Source: Motiliproteus sp036964625 (GTDB lineage: Bacteria; Pseudomonadota; Gammaproteobacteria; Pseudomonadales; Balneatricaceae). From it: a stretch of DNA of 13,815 bases. The translations under genes and the position numbers were made by a program. Each line of letters starts with the position of its first letter. Position 1 is the first letter of the stretch. The stretch lies in assembly GCA_036964625.1 (NCBI GenBank), contig JBALTG010000124.1:1-13815 (forward strand), written 5' to 3'. Below are positions 1-7,169 of the stretch, piece after piece. The notes under the pieces were generated by a model. That model was not told the DNA's origin. It was given only the letters and a program-made list of their open reading frames with translations, and searched no databases.

Positions 1-877
1 TCTGCTCATGGCCGCCCTTTTTGAAGAAGAACACCACGGGCACTTCGACGCTGGGCAGGTCAAAGCTGGTACGCCCCGTCGGGGTCAGGTTGATCAGCAC
101 CACCGATTCGCCACCGCGCAGATAGTCACATTGCTGGTCGGGTGGTGCGCTCTGGTAATAGTCATCTTTGAAATCAGATGGCAAGAAAGGAAAGACGTTG
201 TCGATCCAGTCCTGATCGTAGGTGCCGGCCAAGGGATAACGAGGCAGCCAGCCCCGCCCCACTGGACCGAAGGCCATAGGGCGATAGGCCTTGTCCGGTA
301 CCTTGACTGGTTGAGAGCGCTCCTCGGTATTGGGCAGCGACGTGCCTTTAACTAGGGACGCGCTGAGTTCCTTGTGATAGCCGCGCCCGATCGGGTTGGG
401 CATATAGGCGCTGTGCTTGGCGGGGTCCTGATGGAAGTTGTCTGCGCCGCCGAAGGCGCGGTCGTAGGTGATAGGCAGGGTGATGAAAGGTTGAGGGGCA
501 CCCGGGCTGTTGCCGCGTTCCCAGACCCGGTCGCCGACAACGTTAAATGACTTTTGAAATTGCCCTACCTGTAGGCCCACCGTCACCCGGCTGGTCGCTT
601 TTCCCCCTGGTGCATAGGCGCTGCCATTAAGCAGAATATCGCAGCGGGGTTTACGCGGAGCGTAATCAACTTCATATAGCGGGGCCGAGTGCCCCGGTTC
701 GCCGGTGAAGGTATCGGCCTCTACCAAGGGCAGCTGTTTTTCGACCAACGCCGCTTTTTCGCCCCGTTCGGGAATACTGAAGGTGCCCTTGACGGCGACA
801 ACCAGCAGTTCACGCCCGTCAGGCTGGATTCCCATGGTGTAACCAGCTTGCATGCCGGTGGTGTTAAGCAATTCCAT
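1..877 (-). CDS. DUF2169 domain protein, putative T6SS effector-loading adaptor (3' end beyond window)
   Basis: The minus-strand frame is open from an ATG at 877 to base 1, giving the first 292 residues and no stop, so the C-terminus is outside the window. Motifs I associate with DUF2169 are visible: VVGDRVWERG (about 113-122), YDRAFGGAD (138-146), NPIGRGY (161-167) and MAFGPVGRGWLPR (201-213). No signal peptide or membrane segment is seen. Proteins of this family are encoded beside vgrG and PAAR genes; in Agrobacterium one is needed to load a specific effector on its VgrG, so an adaptor role is inferred here. The gene follows the DUF6484 gene by 30 bases on the same strand and probably shares the vgrG transcript. 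A GAGGGA ribosome site lies 9 bases before the ATG; an in-frame TTG two codons earlier is a less likely start. The cargo effector is probably encoded beyond the left edge. Confidence 0.88.
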   Translation of the reverse strand, partial: MELLNTTGMQAGYTMGIQPDGRELLVVAVKGTFSIPERGEKAALVEKQLPLVEADTFTGEPGHSAPLYEVDYAPRKPRCDILLNGSAYAPGGKATSRVTVGLQVGQFQKSFNVVGDRVWERGNSPGAPQPFITLPITYDRAFGGADNFHQDPAKHSAYMPNPIGRGYHKELSASLVKGTSLPNTEERSQPVKVPDKAYRPMAFGPVGRGWLPRYPLAGTYDQDWIDNVFPFLPSDFKDDYYQSAPPDQQCDYLRGGESVVLINLTPTGRTSFDLPSVEVPVVFFFKKGGHEQ

Positions 878-907
878 CGCCAATTTTCCCTCAGTGATGC
901 TGTTCCT

Positions 908-1375
908 TCAATTAATCTGCACCGATCCACCCTTGATCCGATTCACCCCCGAAGACCGGTTCAACAGGTAAGTCCCGCGGATAATCACCTTGCCCGCTTT
1001 GGTCAGGGTGATGCTGGCTTTACCGCACTTCAACACGATCTCTTTATCCGCCTGCAGCAGCAGGCGTTCGCCATCGACCTCAGCCGTTAGGGGGGCCTGC
1101 TCGAGGCGCCGGTTATCGGGGTGCTGTATGCGGCCGATGATCAGCGGATGCCTGGGGTCGCCATTTTCAAACAGCAGCGCCACTTCACGCCCAACATCCT
1201 CTTGGTTGAATAGAATTGTAGACTGGGCTGCAGCGCAATCGGACAGAGGATTGCCCGGAAAGGCCACCAAGGGCTGGTGACGTCCATTCAGGCCGACGAG
1301 CACACCGATGACCACGCCATCGAGTCGCAGCTCAGAATCGGCATTATGAACAGCAGGTTTTGCTTCAACGCTCAC
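908..1375 (-). CDS. DUF6484-type small VgrG-like protein (155 aa)
   Basis: The frame can be read from a GTG at 1384, but that codon overlaps the Shine-Dalgarno AAGGAGG (1390-1384). The in-frame GTG at 1375, 8 bases downstream of the Shine-Dalgarno, is the better start and gives 155 residues. From the 1375 start, residues about 20-85 carry VVIGVLVGL, PLVAFPGNP and GREVALLFENGDPRHPLIIG, which I recognise as DUF6484. This part resembles the gp5-like OB-fold end of VgrG (GQEVIVEFLEGDPDRPIITG). Residues about 102-155 (EIVLKCGKASITLTKAGK, then RSSGVNRIKGGS) resemble the last beta-helix stretch of the neighbouring VgrG and the tail of DUF3540 proteins. It sits between vgrG and the DUF2169 gene on the same strand. 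Role unknown; a spike accessory, adaptor or cap is inferred. Family call is from memory of the motif, not a search. Confidence 0.82.
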   Translation of the reverse strand: MSVEAKPAVHNADSELRLDGVVIGVLVGLNGRHQPLVAFPGNPLSDCAAAQSTILFNQEDVGREVALLFENGDPRHPLIIGRIQHPDNRRLEQAPLTAEVDGERLLLQADKEIVLKCGKASITLTKAGKVIIRGTYLLNRSSGVNRIKGGSVQIN

Positions 1376-1383
1376 GTCTATCA

Positions 1384-1390
1384 CCTCCTT
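1384..1390 (-). promoter_or_regulatory. Strong ribosome binding site that sets the DUF6484 start
   Basis: Read on the minus strand the bases are AAGGAGG, a full match to the anti-16S tail, with 8 bases before GTG at 1375. The upstream in-frame GTG at 1384 shares bases with this site and cannot be the efficient start. Confidence 0.8.
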
Positions 1391-1411
1391 ATAGCCCTTA
1401 TAGCCCTTATA
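1389..1411. repeat. 9-bp tandem repeat (TTATAGCCC, 2.6 copies) in the vgrG/DUF6484 gap
   Basis: Two perfect copies of TTATAGCCC and a partial third lie in the 89-base gap between the vgrG stop and the DUF6484 start. On the transcribed strand they read as GGGCTATAA units running directly into the Shine-Dalgarno. Copy-number change here would alter only spacing upstream of the ribosome site. No function is assigned. Confidence 0.75.
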
Positions 1412-1464
1412 AACAAAGGTCGAATGAAGCAGACGGCCTTATTTTCAACGGAGATGCCGCCCCA

Positions 1465-3639
1465 TCAGTTCTGCAATATCTTCTTACCCTTCATGATGAT
1501 GTCTTGGCTTGCCTTGACATTGATCTTGCCGGATCCGTTGACGGTGATATCTTTACCCTGAATCGAGATGGTTCCATCCTTCTTCATGCTGATGGTCGCC
1601 TTGCCGGTCTTGATCACGATGGAATCGCCGGCATCGATCACCAGGTTCTTGCCAACCTTAATCGAATCGTCCTTGCCCACGCTGGTGGTCTGATTCTCCC
1701 CCACACTGATGGTCTCGTTCCCCCCTACCTCGGCACTTCGGTTTGATCCGATATTCTCCGACAGGCTGGCAAGCACCTGCATGCTTTTGGATGCTCCCAC
1801 GGTTTCATTCATCGCCGCACCGACAGTGACCTGGTAGGCACCGCCGATGGTCAGCTCTTTGGCCACGCCGATGGTTTCGGCCTTGTTGATGGCGATGGTC
1901 TCGGTCTTGTTGCTGCCGATGGTCACCGAGCGGTTGCTGCCGATGGACACCGTCTCGTTACTGCCCACCGTTTCGGTACGGTTGACGCCGATGGTAATGG
2001 TCTCGTTGTTACCCACCGTTTCGGTGCGGTCGTGACCGATGCCGATGGTTTCGTCGTTGCCGACATCCTCGCTGCGGTCATGGCCGATGCTGGTGGTCTC
2101 ATCGTTCTCGACCACGTTGTCCTGATTCTTCTCGGCATGAACGTAAACCTGCTCCTCGCCCTGTTTATCCTCGAAGCGGATCTCGCTGAAGTTGTCGCCG
2201 GAGCCACCCTTGGAGCTACGACTTTTGATACCACTCTGGGTTTTATTGGCCGGTAGCCCGTAGGGCGGCGTATTGGTGCCGTTGTAGACTCGCCCGGTAA
2301 TGATCGGTCGATCGGGGTCGCCCTCCAGAAACTCGACGATCACCTCCTGGCCAATGCGTGGAATATGCATCGCCCCCCAGTTTTTTCCGGCCCAAACCTG
2401 AGCCACCCGGATCCAACAGGAGCTGTTCTCGTCCTCCTGGCCGTAACGATCCCAATGGAACTGTACCTTGACGCGACCGTGCTCGTCGGTCCAGATCTCC
2501 TCGCCCGGCGGACCGACGACAAGGGCCGTCTGGGGGCCCTGGACGATAGGCTTGGGGGTGATTCGGGCTGTCCGGAAGGGTTCGTTGGCCTGCATCGCCT
2601 CAAACTTGACCTGGGATGCTTTCGGCGTAGATCTTCTACCCGCTTGGTAGTCGTCGATGGTCAGTTCGTGGGTGGCGGATATCACCAGGTATTCACGGTT
2701 CTGTTCGTCGCGGGGATAATCGCTCAGTTCAAACAACGCCCCAGCCGCCACCCCCTTCGCGTTGCCCTGCCCTCGCACTCGCATATAAGGCGCCTGAATC
2801 TCTTCGGCACGGATCCGGGCATACTGCTCGCCGTCGTCGGGTGCATCGTATTCGCCGGGATAGTCATACACTTCCAAGTCAGACCAGGCATGATCACGCG
2901 AAATTGACGAACTCTTCTCCAATTTCTTGCTGGGCACTTTGAAATCGAAATCGTTGTGCACGAAGACCCCAGTCCGCACCCGGTGACTCACCGACCAGCC
3001 GTCGATATGGTCGCGCACCCGATGATCGTGGCGATCAGGGGGGAAATATGGGATGGTTTCGTAGCCGGGCCAGGGCTCATGCGCGCTATAGGAGTCGGCA
3101 ATGATTAGCTTATTTTTGCCCTCTTGATGCACAAAGAAGTAGTAGATCCCCTCCTGCTCCATCAGCCGACTGACAAAATTGAAGTCTGTTTCCCGGTACT
3201 GGACGCAGTACTCCCATTGCCGGTAACTGCGACTCAGACGCTCCTCAAAATCGCTAAAACCCCTGTCGCGGAACACCTTCTTGATGATGTCGGGAACCGT
3301 AGATTCCTGAAAAATCCGACAATCGGCGGTTTGCGTCAGAAGCCAAAGCCAGGGCCGAACGCTGAGATGGTAGGCAGCGAGGTCACCGGACTCGCCAAGA
3401 TAGGCGAAGTGGCTGACAAAGCCGTTGAAAAACCGAGGCGGGCCACTGAGCATCTCCTGACTGACAGTGACGTTCTGTCCCAGCAACTGATCAAGGTCGA
3501 TATCACGCTCCTCGCTCAGCGCCTCGATATCAAACTCGAATAACCGACCCAGTGCTTCGGTGGCGGTCATACGCTGGAACAGCAGAACGTCATTGCCAAG
3601 CGGGGTCGACAGCTTGATGGAACGTTGTTTAATGGCCAT
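1465..3639 (-). CDS. vgrG: VgrG, T6SS spike protein (TssI)
   Basis: A 724-residue VgrG that trimerises to form the spike at the tip of the Hcp tube. The N-terminal gp27-like part spans about residues 5-370 (FEFDIEALSEERDIDLDQLLG near the start; YRETDFNFVSRLMEQEGIYY at 148-167). The gp5-like OB-fold follows at about 375-452, with DEHGRVKVQFHWDRYG at 385-400 and EVIVEFLEGDPDRPIITGRV at 432-451. Residues about 508-665 are a long array of NETVSIGSNR-like strands, then a DUF2345-like end to residue 724. No extra C-terminal toxin domain is present, so this is a structural rather than an evolved VgrG and cargo must bind non-covalently or via a PAAR tip. The start is ATG at 3639 with AGGT 5 bases upstream. 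It is the first gene of the minus-strand unit and diverges from tssA. Confidence 0.97.
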   Translation of the reverse strand: MAIKQRSIKLSTPLGNDVLLFQRMTATEALGRLFEFDIEALSEERDIDLDQLLGQNVTVSQEMLSGPPRFFNGFVSHFAYLGESGDLAAYHLSVRPWLWLLTQTADCRIFQESTVPDIIKKVFRDRGFSDFEERLSRSYRQWEYCVQYRETDFNFVSRLMEQEGIYYFFVHQEGKNKLIIADSYSAHEPWPGYETIPYFPPDRHDHRVRDHIDGWSVSHRVRTGVFVHNDFDFKVPSKKLEKSSSISRDHAWSDLEVYDYPGEYDAPDDGEQYARIRAEEIQAPYMRVRGQGNAKGVAAGALFELSDYPRDEQNREYLVISATHELTIDDYQAGRRSTPKASQVKFEAMQANEPFRTARITPKPIVQGPQTALVVGPPGEEIWTDEHGRVKVQFHWDRYGQEDENSSCWIRVAQVWAGKNWGAMHIPRIGQEVIVEFLEGDPDRPIITGRVYNGTNTPPYGLPANKTQSGIKSRSSKGGSGDNFSEIRFEDKQGEEQVYVHAEKNQDNVVENDETTSIGHDRSEDVGNDETIGIGHDRTETVGNNETITIGVNRTETVGSNETVSIGSNRSVTIGSNKTETIAINKAETIGVAKELTIGGAYQVTVGAAMNETVGASKSMQVLASLSENIGSNRSAEVGGNETISVGENQTTSVGKDDSIKVGKNLVIDAGDSIVIKTGKATISMKKDGTISIQGKDITVNGSGKINVKASQDIIMKGKKILQN
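1645..2118 (-). repeat. In-gene imperfect 48-bp repeat array encoding the VgrG beta-helix needle
   Basis: Residues about 508-665 of VgrG consist of alternating 7-8 residue strands such as TETVGNNETITIG and TETVGSNETVSIG with intervening NR or DR turns, about 16 residues (48 bp) per double unit. Nucleotide copies around 2000-2110 are clearly related, with shared GGT-TTC-GT and CGGTC-TG-CCGATG blocks on the plus strand. The strands would stack into the triple-stranded beta-helix typical of spike proteins. The C-terminal units are more diverged. Confidence 0.8.
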
Positions 3640-3823
3640 GTTTACCTGTCGTATTCACTCGATCATCCCTAAAACAAGGGTCAACAGCTTCGTATTAAAG
3701 TGCTTTTGAACGCAGTAATTCAATATAGGCAAGAGCTATAACGCCGTAAGTATAGTCATGATTTTGTAGGATCAATCTTCAAAAAAAAGCCAACAATTCG
3801 TTTTTTGATATCTATGCCTATAC

Positions 3824-3852
3824 TTTGCAGTGCAAACAGATACATCTGCAGT
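3824..3852. promoter_or_regulatory. Operator-like motif: perfect palindrome plus a direct repeat 21 bp apart
   Basis: TTTGCA-G-TGCAAA (3824-3836) is a perfect 6-bp inverted repeat with a one-base centre. Its core TTTGCAGT recurs as TCTGCAGT at 3845-3852, 21 bases further on, or two helical turns, so two regulator sites on the same DNA face are possible. The palindrome abuts the TATACT -10-like box. No known regulator motif is recognised. Confidence 0.35.
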
Positions 3853-3879
3853 ACGGGGTCCCTCTGGAAAAGGAAGCTT

Positions 3880-3895
3880 TGGCCGTACATACGCT
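3880..3895 (+). promoter_or_regulatory. Weak sigma-54-like promoter candidate upstream of tssA
   Basis: TGGCCGTACATACGCT has the invariant GG-N10-GC spacing and the TGGC block of a sigma-54 promoter, but the rest deviates from TGGCACG-N4-TTGCA. It lies 46 bases before the tssA start. Many T6SS operons use sigma-54, but no enhancer-binding activator gene is visible in the window, and one GG-N10-GC match in 300 bases can occur by chance. Confidence 0.18.
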
Positions 3896-3941
3896 ATCCA
3901 TTCCGCATAGGCCCTGATTTTAAAAATAAAGGGACAACAAC

Positions 3942-5021
3942 GTGGATCTGATCGAGGTAGAGGAACTACTCCAGCCCGTGTCCAAGGAGCACCCTTGTGG
4001 TGAGGATATGGAGTACGACCTTTCATTCAACGAGTTGGTACGTTCTGCCCAAGGAACTCCCGAACGGGTTATGGGCGACACCGTCATTCCAGCCGAAGAA
4101 GCGGACTGGAACGAGGTTCAGCGTCAGGCTGTAGAGCTATTCAGCAAAACCAAGGACCTTCGGGTCACTATCCACCTGATCCATTCCCTGCTCAAAACAG
4201 ATGAGCTACCCGGTTTTGCCGCGGGTATGCAGTTTCTTCGTAAGCTGACGGAGGTCTTCTGGCAAGAACTTTATCCACGACTCGATGCCGAAGACAACGA
4301 CGATCCCACCTTCCGGCTCAATAGTCTGATGGCTCTTGGCGATCCCCAAGCGCTGCTGCGAGATCTGCAACACACCCCGCTCATCAGATCCCGAACCATG
4401 GGTTGCTTCACGCTCCGGGATATCCGTCTTGCCAACGGTGAAATCACGCCGCTAGAGATCGAAAAAGAACAAGCCCCCGACCTCTCTCAAATCAACGCCG
4501 CCTTTATGGATGCCGGTGCCGAACAACTGACGCAACTGGCCGAAGCGGCGGATCAATCGTTACAAAATATCAAAACAACCTTGAGTTTTATCGACGACCA
4601 ATTAGTTGACGCCAACGCCCTTGACCTCACCCTGCTGGTCCAAACGCTCACCAGCATCGTGCGGATCTACCAAGCTCAGCTCGAGAGCCAGGGTATCGGC
4701 ACTACAGCGCCTCAAAACGACTCGCCAACAGTTCGTTCATCAGCAGACAACCAAGCCTCAGGTGCCGCAGTGCTCTCTCAAGCCAATGCCCAGGTTTCAC
4801 CGGCAGGCTTGGTGAACTCCCGTGACGATGTCGTGGCTATGATCGATAAAATCTGTGGCTACTATCAGAAAAACGAGCCGTCCAGCCCAGTACCGGTGTT
4901 GCTGAAACGTGCTCAGCGACTTGTGAATATGAGTTTTATGGAGATCATGCGGGATCTTGCGCCCGATGGACTATCCCAGGCTGAAAACCTGCAGGGAGCA
5001 GAACCGCGTGATGATGACTAA
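3942..5021 (+). CDS. tssA: TssA, T6SS tube/sheath assembly protein
   Basis: A 359-residue TssA (ImpA family). TssA binds the baseplate and then the distal end of the growing tail, where it primes and coordinates Hcp and TssB/C polymerisation. The ImpA N-terminal domain covers about residues 5-160: LLQPVSKEHPCGEDMEYD near the start, WNEVQRQAVELFSKTKDLRV (46-65), and a conserved R-x-M-G-C-F-T-L-R-D-I stretch. A polar, serine- and glutamine-rich linker (about 245-285) leads to a C-terminal segment with EPSSPVPVLLKRAQRL and FMEIMRDLAPDGL, the short TssA1-type ending. Start is GTG at 3942 with an AAGGGA site 7 bases upstream; no longer in-frame alternative looks better. It is the first gene of the plus-strand operon. 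Length is close to that of the P. aeruginosa H1 TssA. Confidence 0.95.
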   Translation: MDLIEVEELLQPVSKEHPCGEDMEYDLSFNELVRSAQGTPERVMGDTVIPAEEADWNEVQRQAVELFSKTKDLRVTIHLIHSLLKTDELPGFAAGMQFLRKLTEVFWQELYPRLDAEDNDDPTFRLNSLMALGDPQALLRDLQHTPLIRSRTMGCFTLRDIRLANGEITPLEIEKEQAPDLSQINAAFMDAGAEQLTQLAEAADQSLQNIKTTLSFIDDQLVDANALDLTLLVQTLTSIVRIYQAQLESQGIGTTAPQNDSPTVRSSADNQASGAAVLSQANAQVSPAGLVNSRDDVVAMIDKICGYYQKNEPSSPVPVLLKRAQRLVNMSFMEIMRDLAPDGLSQAENLQGAEPRDDD

Positions 5022-5109
5022 ACCACCCTGATGATCACAGCTGAGGCGTTTGAACGATTTAATGAAAGGATCCTTGCCGAAATCATAAATAGCAGATGGG
5101 AGATTCACA

Positions 5110-5640
5110 GTGGCCACCACTAGCAGCCAGAAATTCATTGCCCGAAACCGAGCGCCGCGCGTACAGATTGAATACGACGTCGAACTTTATGGTGCGGAAA
5201 AAAAGGTCCAGTTACCCTTCGTAATGGGGGTGCTGGCAGATCTATCCGGTAACCCGGAGGAACCGCTACCAGGCGTTGGCGACCGTAAATTTCTCGAAAT
5301 AGATGTCGATAACTTCGATAACCGGATGAAATCGATGAAACCCCGCTTAGCCTTCAATGTGCCTAATACCATAACGGGTGAAGGCAACATGGCGGTAGAT
5401 ATCACCTTTGAAAACATGGATGACTTTTCCCCTGCCGCAGTGGCGAGAAAGGTCGCTGGTCTGGACAAGCTCTTGGAGGCCCGCTCTCAACTTGCCAACC
5501 TGCTTACCTATATGGACGGCAAATCAGGTGCCGAAGAACTGCTCGCCAAGGCCATTCAAGATCCGACGCTGCTGCAATCCCTGGCCTCTGCGCCAAAACC
5601 CAGCGACGAGCCTGACGCGGCCAGCGAGAAGGAGGAGTAA
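5110..5640 (+). CDS. tssB: TssB, small sheath subunit (VipA/ImpB)
   Basis: A 176-residue TssB, which pairs with TssC to build the cytoplasmic contractile sheath. Diagnostic stretches are RAPRVQIEYDVELYGAEKKV (14-33), PFVMGVLADLSG (36-47), FLEIDVDNFDNRMKSMKPRL (61-80) and FENMDDFSPAAVA. The C-terminus is acidic and probably disordered (EPDAASEKEE). The start is GTG at 5110 with GGGAG 7 bases upstream. The 88-base gap after tssA has no gene; it contains a 10-bp palindrome AAGGATCCTT near 5067 but no clear terminator, so read-through from tssA is expected. The gene ends 3 bases before tssC, indicating tight translational coupling and matched expression of the two sheath proteins. Confidence 0.97.
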   Translation: MATTSSQKFIARNRAPRVQIEYDVELYGAEKKVQLPFVMGVLADLSGNPEEPLPGVGDRKFLEIDVDNFDNRMKSMKPRLAFNVPNTITGEGNMAVDITFENMDDFSPAAVARKVAGLDKLLEARSQLANLLTYMDGKSGAEELLAKAIQDPTLLQSLASAPKPSDEPDAASEKEE

Positions 5641-5643
5641 ATC

Positions 5644-7137
5644 ATGACCGATGTTCAGAGAGAACAAGGGCAGACATCCCAGGAAACGCTCGAAACCGAT
5701 GACTTCAGTGCGCTGCTACAGAAGGAGTTCAAACCCAAATCTGAACGGGCAAAAGAACAGGTAGAATCCGCCGTCCAGATCCTTGCCGAACAGGTGCTCA
5801 AAGACACCACGCTGGTATCGGACGATGCGCTTGAGTCGATCAGCGCGGTGATTGCCGAAATCGATAAAAAACTAACCGAACAGATAAACCTGATCATCCA
5901 CACGGATGCGTTCCAACAACTCGAAGGTGCCTGGAGGGGGCTTCACTATCTAATCAACAACACCGAAACCGATGAGATGCTAAAAATCCGCGTCTTCAAC
6001 CTATCCAAACAGGAACTCGGTAAAACGCTGAAGAAATTCAAGGGGACCGCCTGGGACCAGAGCCCTATTTTCAAACAGATCTACGAACAGGAATACGGGC
6101 AGTTGGGTGGTGAGCCTTATGGTTGCCTGGTTGGAGACTACCACTTCGACCACAGCCCCCAGGATGTGGAGTTGCTCAGTAACATCGCCCAGGTATCTGC
6201 AGCCTCCCACGCACCGTTCATCACAGGTGCAGCCCCCTCGCTAATGCAGATGGATTCTTGGGGAGAACTAACCAATCCGCGCGACCTGACCAAGATATTC
6301 ACCACTCCGGAATATGCGCCCTGGCGTTCGCTGCGCGAATCAGAAGACTCACGATATCTCGGTTTGGCGATGCCCCGCTTCCTGGCAAGACTCCCCTACG
6401 GTGCCAAAACCGAGCCGATAGAAGAGTTCGATTTTGAAGAAGAGACTGCAGGTGCCGATTCCAGCAAATATTGCTGGGCCAATGCCGCCTATGCCATGGC
6501 GACCAATATCAACCGCTCCTTTAAACTCTACGGCTGGTGTTCAAGGATCCGCGGCATCGAGTCCGGTGGCGCGGTGGAGGGATTACCCTGCCATACCTTC
6601 CCTTCGGATGACGGCGGCGTCGATATGAAGTGCCCGACCGAGATAGCTATCAGTGATCGTCGAGAAGCAGAGCTGGCAAAAAATGGGTTTATGCCCCTGA
6701 TACACAAGAAAAACTCCGATTTCGCTGCCTTTATTGGTGCGCAATCGCTGCACAAGCCTGCGGAATACGACGATCCGGACGCCACAGCCAACGCCAACCT
6801 GGCGGCACGCCTGCCCTACCTGTTCGCCACCTGCCGCTTCGCCCATTACCTCAAGTGCATCGTGCGCGACAAGGTGGGGTCCTTCAAGGAGCGAGGCGAT
6901 ATGCAGCGTTGGCTCAATGACTGGATTCTCAATTACGTCGATGGTGACCCGGAACACTCCAGTGAAACCACCAAAGCTGAGAAGCCGCTGGCAGCAGCGG
7001 AAGTGGTGGTTGAAGAGATCGAGGGTAATCCGGGCTATTACTCCTCCAAGTTCTATCTGCGTCCCCATTATCAACTGGAGGGGCTAAGTGTTTCGCTACG
7101 CCTTGTTTCAAAACTGCCCAGTGCTAAATCTGGATAA
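5644..7137 (+). CDS. tssC: TssC, large sheath subunit (VipB/ImpC)
   Basis: A 497-residue TssC, full length for the family. After a polar N-terminus (about 1-35, the segment recognised by ClpV in some systems) come LEGAWRGLHYL (93-103), GCLVGDYHFDH, the FITGAAPSLMQMDSW block, and LGLAMPRFLARLPYG. The C-terminal half has YCWANAAYAMATNINRSF, PTEIAISDRREAELAKNGF and the ending YYSSKFYLRPHYQLEGLSVS. Together with TssB it forms the stacked-ring sheath that contracts to drive the Hcp tube outward. A strong site GGAGGAG lies 6 bases before the ATG at 5644 and partly inside the end of tssB. Downstream lies a strong hairpin before hcp. Confidence 0.98.
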   Translation: MTDVQREQGQTSQETLETDDFSALLQKEFKPKSERAKEQVESAVQILAEQVLKDTTLVSDDALESISAVIAEIDKKLTEQINLIIHTDAFQQLEGAWRGLHYLINNTETDEMLKIRVFNLSKQELGKTLKKFKGTAWDQSPIFKQIYEQEYGQLGGEPYGCLVGDYHFDHSPQDVELLSNIAQVSAASHAPFITGAAPSLMQMDSWGELTNPRDLTKIFTTPEYAPWRSLRESEDSRYLGLAMPRFLARLPYGAKTEPIEEFDFEEETAGADSSKYCWANAAYAMATNINRSFKLYGWCSRIRGIESGGAVEGLPCHTFPSDDGGVDMKCPTEIAISDRREAELAKNGFMPLIHKKNSDFAAFIGAQSLHKPAEYDDPDATANANLAARLPYLFATCRFAHYLKCIVRDKVGSFKERGDMQRWLNDWILNYVDGDPEHSSETTKAEKPLAAAEVVVEEIEGNPGYYSSKFYLRPHYQLEGLSVSLRLVSKLPSAKSG

Positions 7138-7169
7138 CGCTGTATCAGGTATATGCGTTGGATCAGAGG

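Larger units (their letters stand above)
3640..3941. promoter_or_regulatory. Divergent intergenic region between vgrG and tssA
   Basis: These 302 bases contain no convincing gene and are visibly more AT-rich than the flanking genes. The region must hold the start signals for both transcription units. On the plus strand TATACT (3819-3824) is a fair -10 box with only a weak -35 upstream. On the minus strand TTGATC followed after 15 bases by TATACT (about 3770-3745) is a weak candidate for vgrG, as is TTGACC nearer the gene (about 3685) without a good -10. There is also a run of eight A at 3781-3788 and a short CCCT/AGGG inverted repeat near 3667-3680. None of these is proven; the region call is secure, the individual boxes are not. 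Confidence 0.6.

Noticed and set aside
8..355. 115-codon plus-strand frame at the left edge
   Set aside because: The minus strand here encodes the DUF2169 protein with clear family motifs; the plus frame is its complement.
1465..2120. VgrG C-terminal region as an effector (evolved VgrG) domain
   Set aside because: The sequence is all beta-helix repeat and DUF2345-like to the stop codon; no catalytic or toxin motif is present.
1360..2907. Several plus-strand open frames antisense to vgrG
   Set aside because: They arise from the repetitive, GC-rich vgrG sequence read backwards, with repeated Met-Val-Ser-Leu-Leu patterns that simply mirror the needle repeats.
3772..4026. 84-codon minus-strand open frame across the intergenic region and the tssA start
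   Set aside because: It overlaps the clear tssA N-terminus, has no recognisable domain and an unusual composition; treated as chance.
5065..5080. Palindrome AAGGATCCTT between tssA and tssB as a terminator
   Set aside because: There is no loop and no U tract, so it cannot act as an intrinsic terminator; the tssA and tssB genes are most likely co-transcribed.
6583..7074. 163-codon minus-strand frame antisense to tssC
   Set aside because: It lies wholly inside a well-conserved tssC coding region and shows no family features.
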